Shown in pieces: positions 38,069-46,970 of a stretch of DNA of 64,000 nt. A program made the translations under genes and the position numbers. Origin of the DNA: Planctomicrobium sp051466335 (GTDB taxonomy: Bacteria; Planctomycetota; Planctomycetia; Planctomycetales; Planctomycetaceae); assembly GCF_051466335.1 (NCBI RefSeq), contig NZ_CP195793.1:1922001-1986000 (forward strand). Direction: 5' to 3'. Below the pieces are notes generated by a model. It worked only from the letters and a program-made list of their open reading frames with translations. It searched no databases and was not told the origin of the DNA. Within the stretch, counting starts at the first letter, position 1. Every line of letters starts with the position of its first letter.

Positions 38069-38848
38069 TTAGTTCTCTGTCAGTTCCGCAACTGGAATTC
38101 GTTTCGGGCTCGCTGGGAACGATGGACTTTCGTTTCCATTGCTGGGCGACTGCGCGGGATACTGGATCGGCTTTTCGGCCTCAGGGATCGGCTGAGTCTG
38201 TGGAATCACCTCCGCCTGTCCTGATGATTCCGAGCTTCCCTGTGACTCCACATCAGCTTGTGGCAGCACTGATTTGAGTAAGTTCTGGACCCAGCCACGC
38301 TGAGGTTGTTCCGTTGTCGCAGCTTCAGCGTGTGCTGAATCTGGAAGTACCTGTTTCAGTGTCGATTCATCTGGATCGGGAACTGTTCGAATCTGGGCAG
38401 AGTTTGTCGCAGGGGGGAATTCAAACGGCACTGCTTCGGGAGCAGGGGTCGATTCGCCCAGTGTGATTTTGCCGAATTGCAACGGGCCAAAAGGATGACC
38501 CTCGCTGTTTTTGACAGCGTCGATCGTTTCGGTGAGCGGCTTGAGTGTGGTCTGACTGACACTTTGGAACAGCTCTGCGCTCCCGCCGTTTGTGTTGACA
38601 CCGGAAGGCTTTTTCTGAACGAGCAGGTCTTCGCGTCCCGCTTTAATGACCGCCTCTTTCAGTTCCGGAACCTTCTCCCACGCCTCTTGAGTCCAGGAAC
38701 GAACGTCCGCATACGTGCTTCGCAGTGGAACCTGTTGTGATCTGCTGACCACGATAAAACGTTCATCCGTTCGGACAAGATGGTAATGCGTCGCGAGCAG
38801 CGTTCCGACGCTCCCTACCGTCAGGCCAAAAATGAGTGGTTTAAACAT
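38069..38848 (-). CDS. Membrane-anchored protein of a planctomycete-type family
   Basis: The protein has 259 residues. An N-terminal membrane anchor (PLIFGLTVGSVGTLLATHYH) leads into HLVRTDERFIVVSRSQQVPL and STYADVRSWT. This 'HxVRTxxxFxxV...TYxDxRxW' pattern is one I associate with small planctomycete proteins of unknown function. The rest is predicted to be disordered, rich in Pro, Gln, Ser and Glu. The ATG at 38848 is preceded by a purine-rich AAGGAAGAGAG stretch. It is a single-gene unit with no functional clue. Confidence 0.75.
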   Translation of the reverse strand: MFKPLIFGLTVGSVGTLLATHYHLVRTDERFIVVSRSQQVPLRSTYADVRSWTQEAWEKVPELKEAVIKAGREDLLVQKKPSGVNTNGGSAELFQSVSQTTLKPLTETIDAVKNSEGHPFGPLQFGKITLGESTPAPEAVPFEFPPATNSAQIRTVPDPDESTLKQVLPDSAHAEAATTEQPQRGWVQNLLKSVLPQADVESQGSSESSGQAEVIPQTQPIPEAEKPIQYPAQSPSNGNESPSFPASPKRIPVAELTEN

Positions 38849-39181
38849 GGTGTCTCTCTTCCTTTTATCCGGATACCAAGGAGAGCTACGCTTCTCGGGA
38901 TTCGGCGGTGTTGGTGCAAAACGCTATCACACCCACCAGAAGCGGCTTGAGATTCGCTTCTGATTCAAGACAGAATTCCCTGAATGGAAATCGGTCTCGT
39001 TGTGCATGAGGAAGAACGGTCAGTTGTTCGCTGATCGGAAAACCTTTCCTGAGCGACACTGGCCTAATAAAGAGAGAAGACCAACTCTGTTCTGGCAGCT
39101 TACGGGCACGCCGGTCTCTATGAGAGTTCAGGCGTATGGGTGTATGAATGAGAGAAGAGGGCGATCGTGTTCTGACTCCCG
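38849..39181. other. Intergenic region
   Basis: No gene seen. One AGAAGCG/CGCTTCT stem lies near 38938-38962 between the cyclo-ligase stop and the anchored-protein start. A small RNA is possible, but nothing supports one beyond this stem. Confidence 0.4.
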
Positions 39182-39751
39182 CTACGGGAGAATGATTTCG
39201 TCCTCTGTGATGACCAGATCCATGCGTTGATCGTGCTCTTCCATCGGGATTTTGCGGACAATTTGGCGCGAATACGCGAGGCCGACTTTAATGCAGTCGC
39301 TGCGGAGATGTGGAATCAGGCGGTCGTAATACCCGCGGCCATGCCCGAGTCGACCTCCGCGACGATCAAACGCTACTCCCGGAATGATTGCTAGATCGAT
39401 TCTATTTGGATCAACTTGCCGAGAATGTTGCGCTCGAATTGTCGCATCCGGTTCGAGGATCCCGAATGCTGCTGGCGATAACTCGTCGAGACTCTGTAGC
39501 TCGATTAACCTGAGTTCGTTTTTCATGCAGTAGGGGACGACGCAAACCTTCGTGCTGTTGACGCTCTGCTGGATCAATGGAAGCGTCATGACTTCGCTTC
39601 GCACATTGACGTAAAAGAGAATTGTCTGAGCCTGAGCCCATCCGTCGATCGTGACAAGTGTGTCGAGAATCGATTGACTTGCCTCTTGGGGAGCAGGTTG
39701 CTGACTCCGTTGTAAGGCTGCAAACTTACGGAGAGTTTCTTTCGTATTCAT
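39182..39751 (-). CDS. 5-formyltetrahydrofolate cyclo-ligase
   Basis: This enzyme turns 5-formyl-THF into 5,10-methenyl-THF using ATP. The 189-residue protein has the conserved RLGHGRGYYDRLI motif, LAIIPGVAFDRRGGRLG before it, and a C-terminal MEEHDQRMDLVITE stretch. The ATG at 39751 fits the family N-terminus (MNTKETLRKFAALQRS). It starts 38 bases after the birA stop on the same strand, so the two are probably one transcript. A frame open further upstream overlaps birA and is not used. Confidence 0.9.
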   Translation of the reverse strand: MNTKETLRKFAALQRSQQPAPQEASQSILDTLVTIDGWAQAQTILFYVNVRSEVMTLPLIQQSVNSTKVCVVPYCMKNELRLIELQSLDELSPAAFGILEPDATIRAQHSRQVDPNRIDLAIIPGVAFDRRGGRLGHGRGYYDRLIPHLRSDCIKVGLAYSRQIVRKIPMEEHDQRMDLVITEDEIILP

Positions 39752-39789
39752 GGGTGCAGATTGACATTCGCTCTGAGATGGGAAGGTGT

Positions 39790-40560
39790 TCAGTCGAAGT
39801 GGATGATTTGACCGCTGATGAAGTTCATGGGGCCGCTCCCGGTCATCAGCCGTAATGCTCCGTCGTCGTCGATTCCCTGGCACATCCCTGTCACCTGAGA
39901 TTGCACATCCTGAAGCGTCAGCATTTTTCCGGTAAGGAAGCATCGCTCCCGGCAGTGCTGGATGATCAGTTGTTCGTTCTCTGAGAGTGCGGTCAGCTCT
40001 TCATGGAAAACCTCAAGGAACTCCAGGAGGACGTCAGTTCGATGGATGGCGGCGTCCGCGTGATCGATCAATGCGGTCGCTGATTGTCGAAGCTCTTCAG
40101 GGCCATCAAGCATACTGTTGTTGACGTTAATCCCCACCCCGACGACAAGTTTGTCCGGATACTCCGGAATGGATTCGTTGAGGATGCCGCAGACCTTGCG
40201 CCCGTTCAGGTAAACGTCGTTAGGCCATTTCAATTGGACTTGCTTGGTGGGGGCGAACTTCTCAAGAGTTTTGCAGACTGCCAGGCCTGCCGTGATGGAG
40301 AGGATGGGCCATTGGCTCAAGCGGATTCCGGACTCTCCCGGGCGGATTACCAGTGAGAACGTGAGTGCTCCCGATCGGGAGACCCACTGGTGTTGATTTC
40401 TTCCTCTCCCCGCGAGTTGGGATTCCGCTCCGACCAGAGTCGGGGTTTCCACAATTTCCGCTGCCGACTCTCTCGCGAACGTATTTGTTGAGCCAGTTTC
40501 TTCCAGCCAGATGACCCTCTTCAAGAAGGGCGATTTTTCGAGTCGTTCGATAGAGATCAA
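39790..40560 (-). CDS. birA: Biotin--[acetyl-CoA-carboxylase] ligase (no DNA-binding domain)
   Basis: BirA activates biotin with ATP and attaches it to carboxylase carrier domains. The 256-residue protein has ETGSTNTFA, the biotin-loop AGRGRNQHQW, KWPNDVYLNGRKVCGIL and VVGVGINVNN. It lacks the N-terminal helix-turn-helix, so it is a type I ligase without repressor function. The start is a TTG at 40560, with no better in-frame start; it leaves the normal domain intact. Confidence 0.9.
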   Translation of the reverse strand: MISIERLEKSPFLKRVIWLEETGSTNTFARESAAEIVETPTLVGAESQLAGRGRNQHQWVSRSGALTFSLVIRPGESGIRLSQWPILSITAGLAVCKTLEKFAPTKQVQLKWPNDVYLNGRKVCGILNESIPEYPDKLVVGVGINVNNSMLDGPEELRQSATALIDHADAAIHRTDVLLEFLEVFHEELTALSENEQLIIQHCRERCFLTGKMLTLQDVQSQVTGMCQGIDDDGALRLMTGSGPMNFISGQIIHFD

Positions 40561-40828
40561 TTGAGCGTCCAGAAACAGTCGGGGGCGAAGCCTGCCTGAT
40601 CAAGTTTGCCGCTAAGAGAAGGCAGGCTGCGTGTATGGTATGAAAATGAAAGATGTTACGCCATTCGATTGGGCGCCATTGCCGGAGGGCGGAGCAGCGG
40701 AATTCAGAAAATGAATGAATAGGGACAAGCCAATCGAATCGCCCCCTCGAATAATTGGAAATAGAGGATGATTTGAGAAAGGGGATTTCTCTCTGGACGA
40801 GTATCACTCGATGCGAGAGAGTGCTGCA

Positions 40829-42232
40829 ATGAAAATTACATTTTTGGGCGCGGCCAGTGAAGTTACCGGAAGCCAGCATCTCATCGAGACGCCCTTCCGA
40901 AGCATTCTCCTCGATTGCGGGATTTTTCAGGGGGCTCGAGCGGAGTCTCGTCGGAAGAACGAGCAGTTCAAGTGTGATCCCAAAACGCTCGATGCAGTCA
41001 TGCTTTCGCATGCCCACTTGGACCACTGCGGAAACATCCCCCGGCTTTACAAAATGGGATTTCGCGGACCGGTGTTCTGTACCGAGTCGACCGCTGAAAT
41101 TGCAGAGCTGATGTTATTGGATTCTGCCAAGATTCAGGTCGAAGATGCTCAATACCTCAGCCTGAAGTTGCCGGGTGGCCATCCTTCCGTGGAGCCTCTC
41201 TACACAGAGGAGGATGTGCGGGCGGTATTGAAGTTGTTCGAGCCTTGTCCCTTCAATGACTGGCAGTCGTTGGATGACCGCGATGAAGTTCGCGTTCGAT
41301 TCAGTCCCGCGGGGCACATTCTCGGCTCGGCGATTATTGAACTCGACATCGACGACAATGGAGAACGCAAACGCATCGTCTTTACTGGGGACTTGGGGCG
41401 ACGGGACATGCCGCTGCTCAGGGACCCGACGCTGATTACCGACGGAGCGGATGTCGTGATTTGCGAGTCGACCTACGGGAATCGAATGCACAGCTCCCCG
41501 CAGGATCTCAAAGGAATTCTGCTGAACGTGCTGCAGGAGGCACATCTGACAGGGGGGCGGGTGATTATCCCGGCGTTCTCGCTCGGTCGGACTCAGCAAA
41601 TCACCTACTACCTGAACACGCTGTATAACGAAGGGGTTCTCCCTCGCATCCCGATTTTCGTTGATAGTCCTTTGGCGAACAAAGTGACCCATCTATTTCG
41701 ACGTCACATGTACGAGCTGGACGAGGATTGCCAGAAGACTTTGGAGCACGATCAAGACCCCTTTGGTTTCGAGCAATTGACGTATATCGCGAATGCTCAG
41801 GAGAGTCGTGCTCTCAATCAACGGATGGGAGCATTCGTCGTCATCTCTGCAAGCGGGATGTGTGAAAGTGGTCGCATCGTGCATCATCTGAAACATGCTG
41901 TCGGTGATTCTAAAAACACCATTCTGCTGATGGGGTATCAGGCCCCTCACACGCTGGGACACCAGATCGCCAAACGGCAGTCGGTCGTCAAGATTTTTGA
42001 TCGACAGGTTCCTTTGAAAGCGAATGTCCTACAGCTGGACGGCCTGAGCGCTCATGCCGACGCGACAGATTTGAAATGGTGGTTCGATGAATCGACTCGC
42101 GACAACAGCTTCGGGCAGGTCTTTTTAGTTCACGGTGAACGTGAAGCTGCGGAGTCACTAGGGATGATGATTCGCGATAATATCGACGAAGACGCGATTG
42201 TTCCCCGCTTCGGAGATTCATTTGAAGTTTGA
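40829..42232 (+). CDS. Beta-CASP metallo-beta-lactamase-fold hydrolase (RNA-processing type)
   Basis: This 467-residue protein belongs to the CPSF-73-like/Ysh1 group of metallo-beta-lactamase proteins, which act as RNA endo- or exonucleases. The N-terminal MKITFLGAASEVTGSQHLIE leads to the metal motif SHAHLDHCGN. Further metal His lies in SPAGHILGS and the Asp in VFTGDLGRRD. The beta-CASP domain (about 195-370) has IPAFSLGRTQQI, VDSPLA and ISASGMCESGRIVHHL. A C-terminal LSAHADATDL carries the last His. The ATG at 40829 starts at the family N-terminus; an ATG six codons upstream exists. It is divergent from birA. Confidence 0.93.
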   Translation: MKITFLGAASEVTGSQHLIETPFRSILLDCGIFQGARAESRRKNEQFKCDPKTLDAVMLSHAHLDHCGNIPRLYKMGFRGPVFCTESTAEIAELMLLDSAKIQVEDAQYLSLKLPGGHPSVEPLYTEEDVRAVLKLFEPCPFNDWQSLDDRDEVRVRFSPAGHILGSAIIELDIDDNGERKRIVFTGDLGRRDMPLLRDPTLITDGADVVICESTYGNRMHSSPQDLKGILLNVLQEAHLTGGRVIIPAFSLGRTQQITYYLNTLYNEGVLPRIPIFVDSPLANKVTHLFRRHMYELDEDCQKTLEHDQDPFGFEQLTYIANAQESRALNQRMGAFVVISASGMCESGRIVHHLKHAVGDSKNTILLMGYQAPHTLGHQIAKRQSVVKIFDRQVPLKANVLQLDGLSAHADATDLKWWFDESTRDNSFGQVFLVHGEREAAESLGMMIRDNIDEDAIVPRFGDSFEV

Positions 42233-42363
42233 TCGACGGGCGATTCTGAGTATCTGCTGAATCCCGGGAATCTCTGAACTGCTGCTGCGGCTTCATCTCG
42301 GTGGGGTTTGATGCTACCCTTTTTGGGTCAAGTCCTCTGCATTCCGAGTTGAGAGTTGTTGAA

Positions 42364-43800
42364 ATGCTGCAAATTCCAGTGATCCGATGGGGAAAACCGT
42401 ACGAATCGATGGAGAAGGCTCCCGTCGTCCATTTTGAGACTGGGGTCGAAATGGCCCAAATGGATCAGGCGAACGGCGGCCTGATCAAAATGGACATGCG
42501 AAAAGCTCTCAAAGCTCGTGAGATCCTTCGCCAGTTCACTATCGAAGATCTTTGCAAGCGATGTGAACAGGCTGGCGACTACTTCCTGAATGACACTCTG
42601 CCACTTGGAAATGGGACACAATCTCCGCAAGAGTTCTGTCATATTCAGTCGGCAACAACAGGCATTCCCGAACACATGTGCGCATTTAATATGCGCAAAA
42701 ATGCGTTTGTGATGAAACACATGCGTGAGGTGCTTGATTGCCTGACTCGCGGGCTGCCGTTTGACATTCTGACTCGCGGGTACGGCATGGAGAGTCGCGG
42801 GGTGATGGTCAGCTATCAGGCGACCGCACCTGTTCTCGGAGCAGTGCTGCCCAACAATTCACCTGGCGTGCATACTCTTTGGCTCCCGTTGATTCCCCTG
42901 CAGCTTGGGCTGGTTCTGAAGCCCGGTTCACAAGAACCTTGGACTCCGTATCGTATGTTCGCAGCGATGACCAAAGCGGGAATCCCGGCTGAAGCATGGT
43001 GCCTGTATCCGGGTGGACATGACTGCGGCAGTGCAGTGATGGAAACGTGTGATCGCTCCATGATTTTTGGTGGTCAGCAGACGCTGGACAAGTATAAAGA
43101 CAATCCACGGGTTCAGCCGCACGGGCCTGGATTCTCGAAGATCGTGATTGGCGACGACAAAGTCGACCAGTGGGAAGACTATCTCGATGTGATGGTTGAC
43201 AGCGTCTTCGCGAATTCCGGTCGGGGATGTATCAATGCCAGTAGCATCTGGGCGTCGCGTCACACCCGTGAGATCGCGGAAGCGATCGCTGCACGGCTGG
43301 GGCCGATTGAGCCGAAGCCGATGGCAGATTCAGATTCCATGTTGGCAGCTTTCACGACCAAAGGTGTCGCAGAGGCCCTCAACAATCAGATCGAAGAAAA
43401 GATCAAAGAAGCTGGCGTGACGGACATGACCGCGAAATATCAGCCGAATGGCCGATGGGTTTCCCATGAGCGTTATGATTTTCTGCGTCCGACTGTCGTG
43501 CACTGTTCCAGCCCGGAACCATTCCTTGCCAACACGGAGTATATGTTCCCGTTCGTGTCGGTGGTCGAATGCCCCCAGAATCAGATGCTGAAGACGATCG
43601 GGACGACGTTGATTTGTACCGCAATTACTGAGAATGATGCGTGGACTCAGCAGTTGCTTGATGCCACGAACATCGACCGTCTGAATATCGGCAAGGTGAA
43701 GACCGTTCAGTTGAACTGGTTGCAGCCACATGAAGGGAACATTATCGATTTCATGTTCCGCAATCGTGCGTTCCAGAACAGCCCTCCCCCGGCTCACTGA
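42364..43800 (+). CDS. Aldehyde dehydrogenase-family protein, acylating-like
   Basis: This 478-residue protein has the aldehyde dehydrogenase fold. The cofactor part shows TAPVLGAVLPNNSPGVHTLW and LVLKPGSQEPWTPYRM. The catalytic Cys lies in FANSGRGCINASSIW. Where classical enzymes have an ELGGK glutamate, this one reads HGPGFSKIVI, closer to CoA-acylating aldehyde dehydrogenases or LuxC-type reductases; hydrolytic activity is therefore doubtful. The substrate is unknown. The ATG at 42364 follows a GAGAG stretch; a GTG at 42301 is possible. A strong terminator follows. Confidence 0.85.
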   Translation: MLQIPVIRWGKPYESMEKAPVVHFETGVEMAQMDQANGGLIKMDMRKALKAREILRQFTIEDLCKRCEQAGDYFLNDTLPLGNGTQSPQEFCHIQSATTGIPEHMCAFNMRKNAFVMKHMREVLDCLTRGLPFDILTRGYGMESRGVMVSYQATAPVLGAVLPNNSPGVHTLWLPLIPLQLGLVLKPGSQEPWTPYRMFAAMTKAGIPAEAWCLYPGGHDCGSAVMETCDRSMIFGGQQTLDKYKDNPRVQPHGPGFSKIVIGDDKVDQWEDYLDVMVDSVFANSGRGCINASSIWASRHTREIAEAIAARLGPIEPKPMADSDSMLAAFTTKGVAEALNNQIEEKIKEAGVTDMTAKYQPNGRWVSHERYDFLRPTVVHCSSPEPFLANTEYMFPFVSVVECPQNQMLKTIGTTLICTAITENDAWTQQLLDATNIDRLNIGKVKTVQLNWLQPHEGNIIDFMFRNRAFQNSPPPAH

Positions 43801-43831
43801 TCAGTTAACGTTCAATCGAATTTGAATGAAC

Positions 43832-43867
43832 AGGCAGTCGTGGCAATAGCGTCACGGCTGCCTTTTT
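43832..43867 (+). terminator. Factor-independent terminator of the aldehyde dehydrogenase gene
   Basis: AGGCAGTCGTG (43832-43842) pairs with CACGGCTGCCT (43853-43863), followed by TTTTT. It lies 30 bases after the stop. Confidence 0.88.
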
Positions 43868-44180
43868 GATTGGTGAATTCGGAATCCTACATCCAACGGC
43901 AGCAGGGTTGTCGTTCGTCGAGTCAGTCGGCAGAGTCGAGTGTGCGGAGTTTCGCTCCGCGGGCAAAATGTCATCCACTCCGAACGAATTCATGTAGCGA
44001 TTTCGTCGTCGTTTTGCGTCTGTTCATCTTGATTCTCAAGCAAGAAATGAGCGATCGGATTTGTTGTTGTCTGGACCGGCTTTTACGCGTGCGGTTGATG
44101 TGAATTGTTGAGATCACTACCGTTTGAATTCGATCTCTCCTTCCGCGGAATGTGGTATGACTCAAAGGATTTTGGACTGA
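43868..44180. other. Intergenic region upstream of the YeiH-type gene
   Basis: No gene is seen in this stretch of about 310 bases. Promoter elements for the transporter gene are expected but none stands out. Confidence 0.45.
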
Positions 44181-45608
44181 ATGTCAGATACAGACGCCAA
44201 CACTTGCCCACCGTCAACTTTCTCATCGCTCTGGAAAACAGAGGACTGGATGGCGATCTGGGTTGGAGCTATTTTGCTTTTTGCGACATTCCTGACTGTC
44301 GGTCAACCAGTCGCTGACGCCGAAGGGAAGCTCAAGGCGACGAGCTCCCTGAAGAGCTGGCTGAAGACTCCCGATGTCTGGGGAGAGAATCCTGTAGACT
44401 CTCTTTCTTCGCCCATCAAAGGGGCGGTGCCGGAAGTGGAAGGAGGTCCAGTTCCTCGAAAAACGCTGTTGCCGGCACTCGGAGTGACGTTCCTGCTTTT
44501 GTTGGCCCCATTCCTCTTGGGGAGCGGATTGATGGGCAGGGGATTTCTTCGATTCTTCCCTGCCTTCGTTGTGATTTGGTTGTTGGGCGTCCTTTCGTTC
44601 GTTCTTTCGAAGCAAGAAGTGATCAACCAATATAATCTGGAGTATGTCCTGTGGGCTCTCGTGATCGGTATGGTGATTTCGAACACTGTCGGGGCACCAT
44701 CCTGGCTAAAACCTGCGCTTTGCGGTGAGTTCTACATCAAGACTGGACTCGTGTTGCTGGGCGCGGAAGTTCTCTTCGGCCAACTCGTGAAGATGGGGAT
44801 TCCCGGGATCTGCGTGGCGTGGGTAGTGACTCCCATTGTATTGATCACCACGTTCATCTTTGGTCAGAAAGTGCTGAAGATAAAGTCGCCTTCGCTCAAC
44901 ATGGTGATCTCTGCAGACATGTCAGTCTGTGGCGTGTCCGCTGCGATCGCGACGGCAGCAGCCTGTAAGGCTAAGAAAGAAGAGCTTTCATGTGCCGTTG
45001 GGCTTTCATTGGCCTTTACGGCCGTCATGATGGTTGTGCAGCCGATCTTCATTAATAGCGTGAAGATGGATCCGGTGGTTGCGGGAGCGTGGATCGGCGG
45101 AACGATTGATTCCACCGGGGCTGTCGTAGCGGCCGGAGAACTTGTCAGCAAAGAGGCTGGCGAAGTTGCATCCCTTATCAAGATGATCCAGAACGTGCTG
45201 ATCGGTGTCGTGGCGTTTGGTGTGGCGGTTTATTGGACGACAGTCGTCGAACCGGGATCGCAAAGTCAGGCTCCAAGTCTATTCGAGATCTGGAGGCGTT
45301 TCCCCAAGTTCATCCTAGGATTTGTGTGTGCGTCGCTGGTTTTCTCGTACCTCGCGCAATCGGGCTCAGAAGGAGCCGCGATGGTGACTGGTACGATCGA
45401 CGTGACAAAGATGTTCAGGACGTGGCTGTTCTGTCTGGCGTTCGTCTGTATCGGGTTGGAAACCAATTTTCGAACTCTGTCACCTTATTTTGTCGGTGGG
45501 AAGCCGCTTGTGCTCTATGTCTGCGGTCAGACGCTCAATCTTCTGCTGACCTTTCTGATGGCCTATCTGATGTTCGGGATCATCTTCAAGGAAAAGGTGA
45601 GTTTGTGA
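44181..45608 (+). CDS. UPF0324 (YeiH-like) putative sulfate/anion exporter
   Basis: This 475-residue protein has about 11 membrane segments. Family features are VISADMSVCGVSAAIATAAA, GAWIGGTIDSTGAVVAAGEL and IKMIQNVLIGVVAFGVAVYW, and a FCLAFVCIGLETNF stretch near the end. It is longer than the usual 330-350 residues because of a hydrophilic loop of about 60 residues between the first two membrane segments. The sulfate-export role given to the family is an annotation by similarity rather than a demonstrated function here. Its stop overlaps the next gene (GTGA). Confidence 0.9.
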   Translation: MSDTDANTCPPSTFSSLWKTEDWMAIWVGAILLFATFLTVGQPVADAEGKLKATSSLKSWLKTPDVWGENPVDSLSSPIKGAVPEVEGGPVPRKTLLPALGVTFLLLLAPFLLGSGLMGRGFLRFFPAFVVIWLLGVLSFVLSKQEVINQYNLEYVLWALVIGMVISNTVGAPSWLKPALCGEFYIKTGLVLLGAEVLFGQLVKMGIPGICVAWVVTPIVLITTFIFGQKVLKIKSPSLNMVISADMSVCGVSAAIATAAACKAKKEELSCAVGLSLAFTAVMMVVQPIFINSVKMDPVVAGAWIGGTIDSTGAVVAAGELVSKEAGEVASLIKMIQNVLIGVVAFGVAVYWTTVVEPGSQSQAPSLFEIWRRFPKFILGFVCASLVFSYLAQSGSEGAAMVTGTIDVTKMFRTWLFCLAFVCIGLETNFRTLSPYFVGGKPLVLYVCGQTLNLLLTFLMAYLMFGIIFKEKVSL

Positions 45609-45898
45609 ACGAGGATGTCCCAAACCCCCGAGGCAGATCGTATCTGGTGATCTGCATCGTGGTGCTTGGAGTAATTTGGCTGGGGGTCTTGCCACGGCTG
45701 CAAGAGGTCCCCGCAGTGAGGTCCCATCTCGAGAAGCTCCGCGAGCGAAACGTGGATGCTGGCGTCATGTTCTACACGGAGAATCCCCCTGAAGTTCGTC
45801 CGACACCGGAAAAGGCCGCCGCCTTTTTAAAGACTCGGCAGGGGCGGACGTGGTTCTGGGACACCATTGAAGAACCGACGAAAGAGCAGCAGGACTGA
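45605..45898 (+). CDS. Small membrane protein translationally coupled to the YeiH-type gene
   Basis: This 97-residue protein starts at a GTG overlapping the transporter stop codon (GTGA). One membrane segment lies at about residues 13-32 (YLVICIVVLGVIWLGVL), followed by a cytosolic or periplasmic part with LEKLRERNVDAGVMFYTENP and an acidic end. No family recognised. The overlap with the transporter gene suggests an accessory subunit, which is inference. Confidence 0.7.
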   Translation: MNEDVPNPRGRSYLVICIVVLGVIWLGVLPRLQEVPAVRSHLEKLRERNVDAGVMFYTENPPEVRPTPEKAAAFLKTRQGRTWFWDTIEEPTKEQQD

Positions 45899-46334
45899 GC
45901 TCGGCTACAAACGGGCGCGGGGCAATTCGGATAGGATTCGTCTACCCATCGATCGGTCAATGCCCAACAATTTTCGATTTTGATATCCAGATTCAACGGA
46001 TATGGAGTGTGAATCGGCTGTGCTTTTCGCAAGGCGATTCGCTGATTTCCTCAAGCGAAATGCAGCCTTGCTTGCTTGAGACTCAGTGCCTGCGGTTTAA
46101 GATTGATCGCTAGAGATGTTGTCAAGGTGGAGCGGATGGATCGGGGATTCCGGATGCGTTTTTGAGCGAAGCTGCGTGGAGTTGTCAATCCTCCCGACGC
46201 ACTAAAAAGTGGATCTGAAAAGTCCTGCTCGAACTCCGTTTTGCACCTTGTATCGGCGTCGTCGGTTTCGCAACATGACCATCTAGACGGACTGTTTGGG
46301 ATGTCCATCGGATGGTTCAACAAAAGGCCTTTTC
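45899..46334. other. Intergenic region
   Basis: About 430 bases without a credible gene. A minus-strand open frame (46051-46323) has no ribosome-binding site or recognisable features. No clear terminator follows the small membrane-protein gene. Confidence 0.45.
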
Positions 46335-46727
46335 ATGAAGATTCAGTTAGTCGCACTTGCTTGTACGATGTTGTTTATCGCTGCGGCACCCGCTCAGCCG
46401 CTTACCGAGAACGGTAACATTCAGGCAATGTACGCAGCTGCTAATCGGCATCGAGCACAATACTCTTTGCCTCCGCAGCAATTGGACGAACAGCTTTGCC
46501 AGGTTGCCCAGCGATGGGCGAACAACATGGCCGCTCGTCACTCGATGTACCATGGCGGCGGTGAACAGATTATTGCAATGGGATACGCGAATCCGGCAGC
46601 CTGTGTGCAGGGATGGATTTACTCACCAGCTCATCGAGTTTGGGTGTTGAGTCGAAATGCGAAGGTCGGGTTCGGAATGGCCTTCAGTTCCACTGGTCAG
46701 CGATACTACGCAGGCGTCTACCGTTAA
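46335..46727 (+). CDS. Secreted CAP/SCP-domain protein
   Basis: The protein has 130 residues. The ATG at 46335 follows AAAAGG. A signal peptide (MKIQLVALACTMLFIAAAP) precedes a short CAP domain: ANRHRAQYSLPPQQLDEQLC, then QRWANNMAARHSMYHGGGEQ, and WIYSPAHRVWVLSR near the end. The His and Glu of the CAP cavity are present (HSMYH, GEQ). CAP proteins have varied extracellular roles and the exact one is unknown. A terminator follows the stop. Confidence 0.85.
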   Translation: MKIQLVALACTMLFIAAAPAQPLTENGNIQAMYAAANRHRAQYSLPPQQLDEQLCQVAQRWANNMAARHSMYHGGGEQIIAMGYANPAACVQGWIYSPAHRVWVLSRNAKVGFGMAFSSTGQRYYAGVYR

Positions 46728-46761
46728 GACGGCATGCGAAGGGTTAAATTCAGATGAAATC

Positions 46762-46790
46762 GACCCGGACACATAGTGGCCGGGTCTTTT
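46762..46790 (+). terminator. Factor-independent terminator of the CAP-domain gene
   Basis: GACCCGG (46762-46768) pairs with CCGGGTC (46780-46786), followed by TTTT. Confidence 0.8.
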
Positions 46791-46902
46791 CATTTCTGGC
46801 GGGGTTTGAAACAATAACTTTATGATGTGGCGTGGAAAGAGATTTCCCCGCTTGTCTCAGCTCGAATATGGCGATGTGAAGAGCATCGGTCGGGCGACCG
46901 CT

Positions 46903-46945
46903 TCGGGACGACCCGATGGCGGAAGTGAGGTGCGGGGACGACCCC
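46903..46945 (+). promoter_or_regulatory. Guanidine-II (mini-ykkC) riboswitch
   Basis: Two G-C-rich hairpins with identical ACGA loops lie in tandem: TCGGG-ACGA-CCCGA (46903-46916) and GGGG-ACGA-CCCC (46934-46945). Paired hairpins with ACGR loops before a guanidine exporter are the defining features of the mini-ykkC class. The second hairpin ends about 13 bases before the GGGAG ribosome-binding site, consistent with translational control. A third stem without the ACGR loop (46887-46900) lies just upstream. Confidence 0.88.
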
Positions 46946-46970
46946 ATTGATGATTCATGGGAGTATCTCC

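Noticed and set aside
38849..39181. A 6S RNA-like gene near the 5-formyl-THF cyclo-ligase gene
   Set aside because: Only one short stem is visible; the long open-bubble hairpin typical of 6S RNA is not seen and the gene order is not the usual one.
45233..45604. Upstream extension of the small membrane protein frame inside the transporter gene
   Set aside because: It overlaps the well-supported transporter frame, and the GTG overlapping the stop gives a normal small membrane protein.
46051..46323. Minus-strand open frame upstream of the CAP-domain gene
   Set aside because: No ribosome-binding site and no recognisable protein features.
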